Assembly (NCBI GenBank): GCA_023431055.1
Contig: JAEYXX010000099.1
Location: forward strand, 1-28,384
Length of the DNA stretch: 28,384 nucleotides
DNA from: Pseudomonadota bacterium
Lineage (GTDB): Bacteria > Pseudomonadota > Gammaproteobacteria > Pseudomonadales > Pseudomonadaceae
Direction of reading: 5' to 3'
Each line of letters opens with the position of its first letter. Position 1 is the first letter of the stretch. A program made the translations under genes and the position numbers. The notes below the pieces were generated by a model. The model was not told the origin of the DNA. It searched no databases and saw only the letters and a list, made by a program, of their open reading frames with translations. Positions 1 to 7,490 of the stretch are shown here, one piece after another.

Positions 1-1
1 A

Positions 2-112
2 CTCTGTGCGGTCATGCGTAAATATCTGACAGGTGTCTGGGCTTGCCTGAAGCTCGGCGTGCCTTTCGACTCATCCGAGCTATTCAGCGAAGAACACCTG
101 AAAAACGCTTGA
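2..112 (+). pseudogene. IS110/IS1111-type transposase, C-terminal fragment
   Basis: An open frame enters from the left edge and stops at the TGA at 110-112. The 36 visible residues contain AVMRKYLTGVWACLKLG followed by PFDSSELF, which resembles the C-terminal tail of IS110/IS1111-family transposases (Ala-x-Met-Arg-Lys, then a Pro-Phe-Asp near the end). Only the tail is in the window, so it cannot be said whether the element is complete to the left. Its stop lies just 15 bp from the stop of the convergent DUF2256 gene, so the right end of the element must lie almost against that gene. The family call rests on a short motif and is tentative. Confidence 0.5.
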
Positions 113-127
113 TCGCTAACAGAGTAT

Positions 128-265
128 CTACTGCGTGGTGCGCCCGTGCCGACAGCGCTCGGAGCAGTAGCGCACCTCGTCCCAGCACCGCGCCCACTTC
201 TTGCGCCAGGTGAACGGCAGGCCGCACACCGCGCAGGTTTTCACCGGCAACTCGCTCTTCTTCAC
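128..265 (-). CDS. DUF2256 zinc-ribbon peptide (45 aa)
   Basis: This short gene is read from a GTG at 265-263 to a TAG at 130-128. The peptide has two Cys pairs, CAVC and a later YCSERC, around the segment [18 protein letters not shown], which is the signature of the DUF2256 family of about 45-60 residue proteins. The start overlaps the stop of the photolyase-like gene by four bases (GTGA), typical of translational coupling. DUF2256 peptides are commonly encoded beside deoxyribodipyrimidine photolyase-related genes, as here; the biochemical role is not known to me. The C-terminus ends close to the neighbouring IS fragment, so the last residues may differ from those of relatives. Confidence 0.85.
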   Translation of the reverse strand: MKKSELPVKTCAVCGLPFTWRKKWARCWDEVRYCSERCRHGRTTQ

Positions 266-1815
266 AGCATCTCACCCGCATCGAGCCTGGCCAGCAGGTG
301 CTCGCCCCAGTCCCATAGCGCCTGCTGCCTGGTCTCGTTCATGCGCGCCAGGTTGCGGTAGACCATGCCCATGCGCGGGTTGCGCTGCAACGGCTCGCGG
401 TGGCGCATCAGAAAATGCCAGTACAACGCGTTGAACGGGCAGGCCGACTCGCCGGTGCTCTCGCTCACCTTATAGCTGCAGCCCTGGCAATGATTGGACA
501 TGCGCTTGATGTACTGGCCACTGGCGCAATAGGGCTTGGAACCGAGGTAGCCACCGTCGGCGTGCATCACCATGCCCAGGGTGTTGGGCAGCTCCACCCA
601 GTCGAAGGCGTCCATGTACACGGCCAGGTACCAGTCGCAGATGGCCTTGGGCGCGATGCCGGCCAGCAGCGCGAAGTTGCCGGTCACCATTAGCCGCTGG
701 ATATGGTGCGCATAGGCGTGCTCCAGCGTCTGGCCGATGGCCTGACGCATGCACTTCATGCGCGTCTTGCCGGTCCAGTAGAACTCGGGCAACGCTCGTG
801 AATTGCCGAAGCGATTGCCCTCGGCGTACTCCGGCATACGCAGCCAGTAGATCCCGCGTACGTACTCGCGCCAACCGATCAACTGGCGAATGAAGCCTTC
901 GGCGGCATTCAGCGGCACCTCGCCTGCGCGATAGGCCGCCTCGACCTCGGCGCAGATCCGCCGCAGATCGAGCAAACCGATATTCAATGCGGCGCTGATG
1001 CGCGAGTGAAAGAGAAAGGGCTCGCCATCGGCCATGGCATCCTGATAGTCACCGAAATCGGCCAGGCCATGGGCGAGAAAATACTGCCAGAGGCGCTCGG
1101 CCTCGTCGGCCGTAACCGGGTAATCGAAGCCTTCCAGGCTGCCGTAGTGATCGGCGAAACGCCGCGATACCAGCTCCAGTACCTTGGCCGTGATGGCATC
1201 CGGCTCGATATGTAGCGGCGCAGGCGGTTGCACGCCCTTGGGCAACGCCTTGCGGTTGTCGGCATCGAAGTTCCAGGCGTCGCCCTCGGGTGTGCCATCC
1301 GGGTTGAGCAGCAGGCCACTGGTGCGGCGCATCTCGCGGTAGAAGAACTCCATACGCAGTTGCTTGCGCCCCTTCGCCCAGGCGGCGAATGCATCGCGCG
1401 AACAGAAGAAGCGGTTGTCCTGATGCCAGTGAATCGGCACACCGCAGTGTCGCAGGGACTGTTCCAGCCGCCAGTCGCCACACTCGGTCAGATGGATCTC
1501 GGCAGGGTTGAGCCACTGCGTCCAGCGCTGCAGCTCACCGGGCAAGGATCCGCTGTTGTGCGGATCATCCAGCGTCACGTAGTGCACCTGCACGCCCTGA
1601 GCGCGCAAGGTCTCGGCGAAATGGCGCATGGCACTGAAGATCAGGGCGATCTTCTTCGGGTGATGCGGCACATGACTGGCCTCCTCCATCACCTCAGCCA
1701 ACAGCACATGATCCCGCTGCGGGTCGATATCCGCCAGTGCACCGAGGCCGGCAGTGAGCTGGTCGCCAAGAATCAGGATCAGGCGGCGCACGCCGCCCTC
1801 GATATCAAAGGTCAT
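262..1815 (-). CDS. FeS-type cryptochrome/photolyase-related protein (FeS-BCP family)
   Basis: A 517-residue flavoprotein of the deoxyribodipyrimidine photolyase-related family (prokaryotic (6-4) photolyase/CryB-like), expected to bind FAD, an antenna pigment and one 4Fe-4S cluster and to repair or sense light damage. The N-terminal Rossmann part begins [11 protein letters not shown] at residue 10. The FAD-binding helical domain covers roughly residues 230-500 and includes [11 protein letters not shown] (311-321) and [11 protein letters not shown]. The four cluster cysteines are C355, C443, C446 and C459 (NHCQGC and ACPFN), each offset by five from those I recall for Agrobacterium PhrB. ATG at 1815 is chosen because the conserved fold starts at once; the frame is open further upstream, but that stretch overlaps the preceding gene. 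It sits 11 bp after the DUF6482 gene and overlaps the DUF2256 gene, so the three form an operon. Repair versus signalling function cannot be told from sequence. Confidence 0.93.
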   Translation of the reverse strand: MTFDIEGGVRRLILILGDQLTAGLGALADIDPQRDHVLLAEVMEEASHVPHHPKKIALIFSAMRHFAETLRAQGVQVHYVTLDDPHNSGSLPGELQRWTQWLNPAEIHLTECGDWRLEQSLRHCGVPIHWHQDNRFFCSRDAFAAWAKGRKQLRMEFFYREMRRTSGLLLNPDGTPEGDAWNFDADNRKALPKGVQPPAPLHIEPDAITAKVLELVSRRFADHYGSLEGFDYPVTADEAERLWQYFLAHGLADFGDYQDAMADGEPFLFHSRISAALNIGLLDLRRICAEVEAAYRAGEVPLNAAEGFIRQLIGWREYVRGIYWLRMPEYAEGNRFGNSRALPEFYWTGKTRMKCMRQAIGQTLEHAYAHHIQRLMVTGNFALLAGIAPKAICDWYLAVYMDAFDWVELPNTLGMVMHADGGYLGSKPYCASGQYIKRMSNHCQGCSYKVSESTGESACPFNALYWHFLMRHREPLQRNPRMGMVYRNLARMNETRQQALWDWGEHLLARLDAGEML

Positions 1816-1826
1816 CTGCAGTGCTG

Positions 1827-2129
1827 TCACCAGCCGGAGCGAAACGCGATGGGCACGCGCAAACTGTTGTCGGCCGATGGCATACCGCACATCTCGTCAT
1901 GTACCGAGCTGTGCACCAGGAAGAACGGCAGCGTTGGCATTTCCTGCAGCACGTCGCGCGCATGCTCCACCGAGCGCAGGCTCAAGGTGCTGCCATGCTC
2001 GTTGAGAATTGGATGCGCACGGCCGTCCATGCGCGCTTCGAGCAGATAGATGCCACCTTCGAGCGAGATCAGATTGAGTTCATCGATGCGCCCGGCCTGG
2101 GCGTGACTGGATAGATCATGCAGATTCAT
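1827..2129 (-). CDS. Conserved hypothetical protein, DUF6482-like (100 aa)
   Basis: A 100-residue soluble protein starting MNLHDLSSHAQAGRIDELNL. The start at 2129 is set by a clear AGGAGG nine bases upstream. It contains EGGIYLLEARMDGRAHPIL, a short beta-rich stretch, and ends without membrane segments. It resembles the DUF6482 family found in pseudomonads, for which I know no function. It is the first gene of a three-gene minus-strand operon with the photolyase-like and DUF2256 genes and lies directly behind the candidate light-responsive operator, which suggests a link to light or oxidative stress; that is inference. Confidence 0.75.
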   Translation of the reverse strand: MNLHDLSSHAQAGRIDELNLISLEGGIYLLEARMDGRAHPILNEHGSTLSLRSVEHARDVLQEMPTLPFFLVHSSVHDEMCGMPSADNSLRVPIAFRSGW

Positions 2130-2151
2130 CTGGGCTTTCCTCCTGCTTTTA

Positions 2152-2188
2152 ATTATACAAGAACATATACAAATATAATTCTTGTACA
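2152..2188 (-). promoter_or_regulatory. Candidate LitR/CarH-type operator and -10 of the photolyase-like operon
   Basis: The AT-rich leader of the operon holds three hexamers of the form T-N-TACA on the plus strand: TATACA at 2154-2159, TATACA at 2166-2171 and TGTACA at 2183-2188. Read toward the genes these are TGTACA, TGTATA and TGTATA. MerR-type B12 photoreceptors of the LitR/CarH family bind direct repeats of TNTACA type, and cryptochrome-like genes of Pseudomonas putida are known members of the LitR regulon. A perfect -10 hexamer TATAAT lies at 2157-2152, overlapping the gene-proximal repeat. No good -35 is visible. The site assignment is inferred from sequence and context. Confidence 0.5.
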
Positions 2189-2215
2189 ACAAAGAAAAAG
2201 CTCAAGCCCAGAAAG

Positions 2216-2243
2216 CAAAACGCCCGCCTGTTCGGACGGGCGG
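2216..2243 (-). terminator. Rho-independent terminator after the YqhA-like gene
   Basis: On the minus strand a six-base GC stem (CGCCCG with CGGGCG, 2237-2242 and 2221-2226) is followed by TTTTG. It lies 18 bp beyond the stop of the YqhA-like gene and before the promoter of the next operon. Confidence 0.75.
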
Positions 2244-2260
2244 TCTTGAAGCCTCTTGGA

Positions 2261-2752
2261 TCAATCGTGCTTAGTCAGTTTGTCCAAGTAGCCCATTGCG
2301 AACGCCGAGGCCACGAACGTCATGTGGATGATCACGTACCACATCAGGTGATTGGTCTCGTAGTTGCGAGCATCCATGAACACCCGCAGCAGATGAATCG
2401 AGGAGATGGCCACGATCGAAGCGGCCACCTTCATCTTCAACGAACTGGAGTCCATCTTGCCCAACCAGTTGAGCTTCTCCTTGCTCTCGTCGATATCCAG
2501 TTGCGAGACGAAGTTCTCGTAGCCGGAAATCATCACCATCACCAACAGGCCGCCTACCAGCGCCATGTCGATCAGCGACAGGAGCACCAGAATCAGGTCG
2601 GACTCCGCCATGGCGAACACGTTCGGCAGGATATGAAAGACTTCCTGGAAGAATTTCAGCGCCAGCGCCAGCAAACCCAGAGAAAGACCAAAGTAGATCG
2701 GCGCCAGCAGCCAACGCGATGCGTACATGGCGTTTTCGATAAAGCGTTCCAT
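2261..2752 (-). CDS. yqhA: YqhA/UPF0114 family inner-membrane protein
   Basis: A 163-residue protein beginning [20 protein letters not shown], the usual start of the UPF0114 (TIGR00645) family, whose E. coli member YqhA is of nearly identical length. Three or four hydrophobic segments are visible: about residues 14-38, 52-75, 110-128 and 138-155. A conserved charged stretch, [19 protein letters not shown], lies between the second and third. ATG at 2752 is preferred to an in-frame ATG 48 bases upstream because family members start here. The protein acts in the inner membrane; its function is not established. It is monocistronic, with a terminator just downstream. Confidence 0.88.
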   Translation of the reverse strand: MERFIENAMYASRWLLAPIYFGLSLGLLALALKFFQEVFHILPNVFAMAESDLILVLLSLIDMALVGGLLVMVMISGYENFVSQLDIDESKEKLNWLGKMDSSSLKMKVAASIVAISSIHLLRVFMDARNYETNHLMWYVIIHMTFVASAFAMGYLDKLTKHD

Positions 2753-2831
2753 GGAAAACTCACTGAAGGGAAGGGAGAAAATCGCGGCGAGTATACCCAT
2801 CGCCCTGCATCAGCAGAAGCGGCCCACGTAT

Positions 2832-2840
2832 TGTGGATAA
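2832..2840 (-). promoter_or_regulatory. Consensus DnaA box
   Basis: TGTGGATAA on the plus strand, so TTATCCACA on the minus strand, is a perfect match to the DnaA box. It lies in the short intergenic region between the yqhA-like gene and the hypothetical gene at 2894-3247. A second pair of such boxes lies on the other side of that gene. Confidence 0.5.
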
Positions 2841-2893
2841 CCCTGCCCCTGCGAGTACGCCCGAATGCCACGAAGCGCTTTGATTGGGGAGTT

Positions 2894-3247
2894 TCAGCTG
2901 TGCCCGTCAGTCTCGGGGCGGCGCTGGAGCAAGCCGAGCGGACTGCTGCGTTCGCCATTGACGCGGCGTAACTCGGCCTGCATGTGCAAACGCCAGATGG
3001 GTGGTTCGCTGCATTCGACATAGCCCTGCAAAGCCAGGCTTTCGGCAATCGAATCAAGTACGCCTTCCGCGACAAAAGGCCCATAGAACGGGCCCTGAGC
3101 CTTGATTGCAGAGGGCTGCGCGCCTGACATGCCAGCAGCGCAGAGCAGTATCCAGCGACCGTTGTTACCGGCCATCGGCCGGATCACGCACTCGATTCGG
3201 GTGACCAGGCCCAGGCATTGGCGGGTGAGGCAGAGGCTGCGCGGCAT
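2894..3247 (-). CDS. Conserved hypothetical protein (117 aa)
   Basis: The 117-residue product starts MPRSLCLTRQCLGLVTRIEC at an ATG preceded by GAGGGT at a workable distance. Neither a signal peptide nor membrane segments are obvious. The middle contains GPFYGPFVAEGVLDSIAESL and the C-terminus is arginine-rich. I do not recognise a named family; proteins of this kind appear to be short and confined to pseudomonads, which is recollection rather than a search. The frame is open for a further 50 codons upstream, but that part contains the DnaA-box palindrome and lacks a ribosome site. The flanking DnaA boxes could place it under replication-linked control. Confidence 0.6.
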   Translation of the reverse strand: MPRSLCLTRQCLGLVTRIECVIRPMAGNNGRWILLCAAGMSGAQPSAIKAQGPFYGPFVAEGVLDSIAESLALQGYVECSEPPIWRLHMQAELRRVNGERSSPLGLLQRRPETDGHS

Positions 3248-3312
3248 GGCGGCGACCCTCGCGGAATCCAGGCTCCAGCCTACACCCCGAGTGGTCGCAC
3301 TGTGAAGGCCAA

Positions 3313-3339
3313 AGTTATCCACGCAATCTGTGGATAACT
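3313..3339. promoter_or_regulatory. Inverted pair of DnaA boxes
   Basis: AGTTATCCAC at 3313-3322 and GTGGATAACT at 3330-3339 are perfect 10-bp inverted arms around a 7-bp spacer. Each arm is a DnaA box: TTATCCACG reading right from 3315, and the consensus TTATCCACA reading left from 3337. The palindrome lies between the Lon-like gene and the start of the hypothetical gene, about 70 bp upstream of the latter's ATG. Confidence 0.6.
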
Positions 3340-3375
3340 CTGTGCATGAGGCGTGAGCAAGAACGCCTGCGCGCC

Positions 3376-3396
3376 TGTCCCGGGCAATCCGGGACA
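3376..3396 (-). terminator. Hairpin after the Lon-like gene
   Basis: An eight-base perfect stem (TGTCCCGG with CCGGGACA) closes a five-base loop 17 bp beyond the stop of the Lon-like gene. It lacks a T tract, so it may be a weak terminator or a 3'-end stabiliser rather than a classical terminator. Confidence 0.4.
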
Positions 3397-3412
3397 ATCG
3401 TGCAAGATATGA

Positions 3413-5902
3413 TCAGCTCGCTGCGCCTTCGCCCTCGCCTTTCTTGCGCCGTGGCGCCTTGGCCGGTTTCGCTGCTGCCGCCTCGGCTTCGGCTTTCGCC
3501 TTGTCCGCGTCGGCCGGTTTGAGCTCTTCTTCCAGGCCGATCTCGGCGATATCGCGCAGGCGCTCGACCACGCGGGCATTGACGCTGCCCTTGGGGAAAC
3601 GCCCTTTCTCGTCCGGGTGACCGGCGGCCTCGCCGACCAGCAGGCTCAGCGCCTCATCGACATGGCGCACGGCGTAGACGTTGAACTGCCCGTCGCGCAC
3701 GGCCTGCAACACGCGCTCGTCGAGCATCAGGTTGGCGACGTTGGAGTGCGGGATGATCACCCCCTGTTCGCCGGTCAGGCCACGCGCTTCGCACAGACGG
3801 AAGAAGCCTTCGATCTTCTCGTTGACGCCACCGACCGCCTGCACCTCACCGAATTGGTTGATCGAGCCGGTGATGGCGAAGCACTGCTTGAGCGGCGTGC
3901 GCGACAGCGCCGAGATCAGCGTGCACACCTCGCCCAGCGAGGCGCTGTCGCCGTCGACGTAACCGTAGGATTGCTCCAGGGCGATGCTCGCGGAAATCTC
4001 CAGCGGGAATTCCTGGGCGTAGCGGCTACCGAGGAAGCCGGTGAGGATCATCACCCCCTTGGAGTGGATCGGCTGACCGAGGCTGACTTCGCGCTCGATG
4101 TCGACGATGCCGCTGCCTCCCGGATACACCGTGGCGGAAATCCGCGCCGGCACACCGAAGGCCGAGTCGCCGACTTCCAGCACGGTCAGACCGTTGCACT
4201 TGCCGACGGCGGCGCCGCTGGTGTCGATGAGGATGATGCCGGCCAGCATGTCGTCGATGATCCGCGACGACACACGCCCGGTGCGCGTGGCCTTGGCCTT
4301 GAGCGCGCGCTCGATATGACCGACGTCGGTGATCTTCTCGCCGGCCAGCTGGCGAATGAAATCGGCCTCGCTGACCAGCTGGAACAGGTCGCCGATACGC
4401 GCAGACAGACGCCCCTGGTGTTCGGCCAGACGCGCGCTGTAGGTGGCCAGGCGCGCCACCGCAGCGCCGGTCATGGGCGCCATGCCCTCTTCCGAGGTAC
4501 GCGTTTTCATCAGCTGGGCGAACTGCTCCAGGCTGTCTTCGGCGAGCGGGATGTCCTCGTCGAAGTCGACCAGCACGCGGAACATCTCCTGGAAGTCCGG
4601 ATCGGCGTCCTGCAGCGCGTAATACAGCTGACGCGAGCCGATGATGATGACCTTCAGTTGCAGCGGGATGACCTGCGGGTTGAGCGTGACGGTGGCGATG
4701 CGCCCGAGATCGCCCAGCGGCGACTCCATCTTCAGCTGGCGCGAATGCAGGGCGCGCTTGAGCGCTTCCCAGACGAAGGGCTCGCCCAGCAGCTTTTCCG
4801 CCTCGACCACTAGGTAACCGCCGTTGGCGCGGTGCAGCGCACCCGGGCGCAGCTGGCGATAGCTGGTGTACAGCGCACCCTGATCAGAGCTGTACTCGAT
4901 GCGACCGAACAGGTTGTCGTAAGTCGGGTGCGACTCGAACACCACCGGCGCACCGCCATGGGCGTGGTGACCGACCACCAGGCTCGGGCAGTACATTTCT
5001 TCCAGCAGCTTGCGCAGCTGCGGATCAGCCTTGTCGACATCCACCAGTTGCTCGACGGCGGTTTTCAGCAGATTGATCTGCATGGCCTGCAGGTAGGCGC
5101 AGACACCGGCGTTTTCCGCGTACTTCTCCGACAGCGGCGCCAGCAGCGGCTGCAGGGCGACGGTGATGGTTTCTTCATTGAGCTGACGCAGCAGGTTGCT
5201 CGACTCGCGCTTCCACTGCGGCAGGCTGGCCAACTCCTCGTTGAGGCGTTCCTCCAGCGCGGCGATATCGGCGTGGAAGCGCTCGCGATCGGCTTCCGGC
5301 AACTGCGCGAACTCGGCCTCGTCCAGCGCCTTGCCGTCGGCCATCGGGGTGAAGGCGATATTGGTGCTGTCGCGGTACAGGGCCACGCCCTTCTCCAGCG
5401 ACAAGCGCTCGATCACGTCCAGCGCCTGGTCGTAGCGCTTGTTGAAGCCGCGGTCGATGGCACTCTTCTTCTGCTGGTAGGTCGGCGTTTCGAACACTGC
5501 CGGGAAAGTCGCCAGCAGGTTGTCGATCAACTGGTTGATGTCGGCGATGAAGTCACTCGCCGTACCGGCAGGTAGCTCCAGCGCGCGTGGCTCGCGCGGC
5601 TCGTCGAAATGGTTGACGTAAACCCGGTCGGCCGGCGTCTCCATGCGCTTGGCTTCGGCCTTGAGGTAACGCTGGACGAAGGAAAAGCGCCCGGTGCCGG
5701 GCTCGCCCATGACGAACACGTTGTAGCCAGGGCGCGGCATCGCCACGCCAAATTGCAGGGCCTCCACCGCACGGGCCTGGCCGAGTACACCGCGGAAGGG
5801 TTCGAGGTCATCGGTGCTGCTGAAGTTGAACTGCTCGGGGGCAAAGGGGCGGGTCAGAGATTCGGGGGCAAGGCGCAAAGCATCGAGGCTACGCTTGGAC
5901 AT
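3413..5902 (-). CDS. Lon-family AAA+ protease (LonB/YcbZ-like)
   Basis: An 829-residue ATP-dependent serine protease related to E. coli YcbZ (LonH) rather than canonical Lon, since it lacks the N-terminal LON substrate domain. The AAA+ part spans about residues 30-500; the P-loop is GEPGTGRF at 66-73, in which the usual Lys is Arg72. A Walker-B-like GGYLVVEAE lies at 361-369. The long insert at 140-290 is probably coiled coil. The protease domain (about 545-760) has the catalytic dyad Ser653 in GDSASLGE and Lys696 in GGVNEKIEGF, 43 residues apart as in E. coli Lon. The C-terminus, after about 795, is a low-complexity Lys/Ala/Glu tail. It is expected to act in the cytosol. The changed P-loop is shared with some relatives, so it does not by itself indicate inactivity. 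Confidence 0.93.
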   Translation of the reverse strand: MSKRSLDALRLAPESLTRPFAPEQFNFSSTDDLEPFRGVLGQARAVEALQFGVAMPRPGYNVFVMGEPGTGRFSFVQRYLKAEAKRMETPADRVYVNHFDEPREPRALELPAGTASDFIADINQLIDNLLATFPAVFETPTYQQKKSAIDRGFNKRYDQALDVIERLSLEKGVALYRDSTNIAFTPMADGKALDEAEFAQLPEADRERFHADIAALEERLNEELASLPQWKRESSNLLRQLNEETITVALQPLLAPLSEKYAENAGVCAYLQAMQINLLKTAVEQLVDVDKADPQLRKLLEEMYCPSLVVGHHAHGGAPVVFESHPTYDNLFGRIEYSSDQGALYTSYRQLRPGALHRANGGYLVVEAEKLLGEPFVWEALKRALHSRQLKMESPLGDLGRIATVTLNPQVIPLQLKVIIIGSRQLYYALQDADPDFQEMFRVLVDFDEDIPLAEDSLEQFAQLMKTRTSEEGMAPMTGAAVARLATYSARLAEHQGRLSARIGDLFQLVSEADFIRQLAGEKITDVGHIERALKAKATRTGRVSSRIIDDMLAGIILIDTSGAAVGKCNGLTVLEVGDSAFGVPARISATVYPGGSGIVDIEREVSLGQPIHSKGVMILTGFLGSRYAQEFPLEISASIALEQSYGYVDGDSASLGEVCTLISALSRTPLKQCFAITGSINQFGEVQAVGGVNEKIEGFFRLCEARGLTGEQGVIIPHSNVANLMLDERVLQAVRDGQFNVYAVRHVDEALSLLVGEAAGHPDEKGRFPKGSVNARVVERLRDIAEIGLEEELKPADADKAKAEAEAAAAKPAKAPRRKKGEGEGAAS

Positions 5903-6052
5903 TGGCGATCCTTTATAGCGGGCGGAAGTTCCGCAAAAACATGGGGTGATTCTGGGCCTGTGGCGCGAAAGGGATCAAGGTTTGATTCAGCTCAGGGTGA
6001 AAAATCCGGGCCGGGATAAGCTGTCCATCACCTTCCTTGCGCGAAAGCCGCC

Positions 6053-7033
6053 ATGTCCAGTGCCCAACACCTGCATCTCCCCGTCCTGCATGCCGCCCGC
6101 CAGGACTACGCTGCGCTCAATCACCAGCTCAGCGTGCGTGAAGCGCTGGAGGACATCCGCACCCAGGGCCTGGGCGAGCGCATCATCTATTTCTATGTGG
6201 TCGACGATGAGCAGCGCCTGATCGGCGTGCTGCCCAGCCGTCGCCTGCTCACCGCGCCACTGGACGCCAAGCTGGTCGAACTGATGGATACGGCCGTGAT
6301 CGCGCTGCCCAATCGCGCGACCATCCTCGACGCCTGTCAGTTGCTGATCCGTCACCGCTTCCTGGCGCTGCCAGTCGTGGACGAGCAGCAGCGCCTGTGC
6401 GGCTTGGTGGATATCGCCCTGCTCAACGAAGAAAGCCATGACCTGCGCCAGCGCAACCAGGCTGATGCACTGTTCGAGACCCTGGGCTTTCACGTCGCCC
6501 AGGTTGGCAATGCTTCACCGTTCTGGGCCTTCCGCCTGCGTGTTCCCTGGCTGCTGGCGACCATTGCCAGCGGCACCCTCTGCGCCCTGCTGGCCAGCCT
6601 CTACGAGCTAACCCTGGCCAAGAGCATCGTCCTCGCCTTCTTCCTCACCCTGGTGCTGGGCCTGGGCGAGAGCGTGAGCATGCAATCGATGTCGGTGACC
6701 ATCCAGGCGCTACGCAGCGTCCGGCCCGATCTCGCCTGGTACCTGCGCAGCCTGCGCCACGAACTGCCGACTGCGCTATTGCTCGGCAGCACCTGCGGCA
6801 GCGTGGTGGCGATGATCGTCTGGCTATGGCGCGACGAAGCCTGGACCGGCCTGATCATCGGCGGCAGCATTCTGTTGTCACTCTGCGCAGCCTGCCTGCT
6901 CGGCCTCAGCGTGCCGACGCTGCTGCACGCACTGAGGCTCGACCCGAAGATCGCCGCAGGGCCGGTGACCCTGGCAGTCACCGACCTGTGCACGTTGCTG
7001 TTCTATTTCAGTCTGGCCGCCTGGCTACTGTGA
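6053..7033 (+). CDS. MgtE-like magnesium transporter without the MgtE_N domain
   Basis: A 326-residue membrane protein with two CBS motifs (about residues 40-130) followed by five transmembrane segments (about 160-326) of the SLC41/MgtE type. The segment LGLGESVSMQSMSVTIQALR corresponds to the first pore motif, and VTDLCTLLFYFSLA near the C-terminus holds the conserved Asp of the last helix. The product would carry divalent cations, mainly Mg2+, across the inner membrane, with the CBS pair acting as gate sensor. It is shorter than the 450-residue MgtE proteins because the N-terminal helical MgtE_N domain is missing. The start at 6053 gives a short leader before the CBS region. Its end overlaps the convergent DksA-type gene by 31 bp. 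Confidence 0.85.
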   Translation: MSSAQHLHLPVLHAARQDYAALNHQLSVREALEDIRTQGLGERIIYFYVVDDEQRLIGVLPSRRLLTAPLDAKLVELMDTAVIALPNRATILDACQLLIRHRFLALPVVDEQQRLCGLVDIALLNEESHDLRQRNQADALFETLGFHVAQVGNASPFWAFRLRVPWLLATIASGTLCALLASLYELTLAKSIVLAFFLTLVLGLGESVSMQSMSVTIQALRSVRPDLAWYLRSLRHELPTALLLGSTCGSVVAMIVWLWRDEAWTGLIIGGSILLSLCAACLLGLSVPTLLHALRLDPKIAAGPVTLAVTDLCTLLFYFSLAAWLL

Positions 7034-7347
7034 TCACCCAGGTCTTCGGCGCAGCGTAGGCAGTATTCGGCCACCGGCAGAGCGGCGAGGCGCGCCGCCT
7101 CGATCGGCTCGCAGCAGCACAGGCATTCGCCATAACGCCCCTCGGCCAGTCGCTGCTGGGCCTGACGCACCAACAACAGGCCATGTTCGGCCTCGACCAG
7201 CAACGCTTCGAGCACTTCATCATTCTGCCGTTGCTGCGCCTGCTCGGCGAAGTCCGCCGAGTGAGTGCGCGCCAGGTCGCGGCGAATCGCCTCGGCGCGC
7301 GACGTGTATTCATGCAGCAGAGCATCCAGCACATCACGGTGAGCCAT
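7003..7347 (-). CDS. DksA/TraR-type zinc-finger protein (YbiI-like)
   Basis: A 114-residue protein with an N-terminal helical region and the C-terminal zinc finger YGECLCCCEPIEA then EYCLRCAED, the C4 arrangement of the DksA/TraR family. Such proteins bind the RNA polymerase secondary channel or remain uncharacterised (YbiI group). Start choice: AAGGAG lies seven bases before the ATG at 7347, while a nearby ATG at 7353 would be too close to it. An extra Cys (CCC) sits beside the first pair. The gene converges on the mgtE-like gene and is divergent from the Lnb_N gene. Confidence 0.85.
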   Translation of the reverse strand: MAHRDVLDALLHEYTSRAEAIRRDLARTHSADFAEQAQQRQNDEVLEALLVEAEHGLLLVRQAQQRLAEGRYGECLCCCEPIEAARLAALPVAEYCLRCAEDLGDHSSQAARLK

Positions 7348-7490
7348 GAGCATTCTCCTTGCTTGTGAAGAACGCTCAGTGTGCTGCGCAGCGCGCCACT
7401 CATGACTGACGCCGATCAGCACTTGCGCGAAATGTCGTGTTCGACTGCCTTGACACCAGTCGGCAGCCTGGCCAAAGCTCGGCCATCGCC

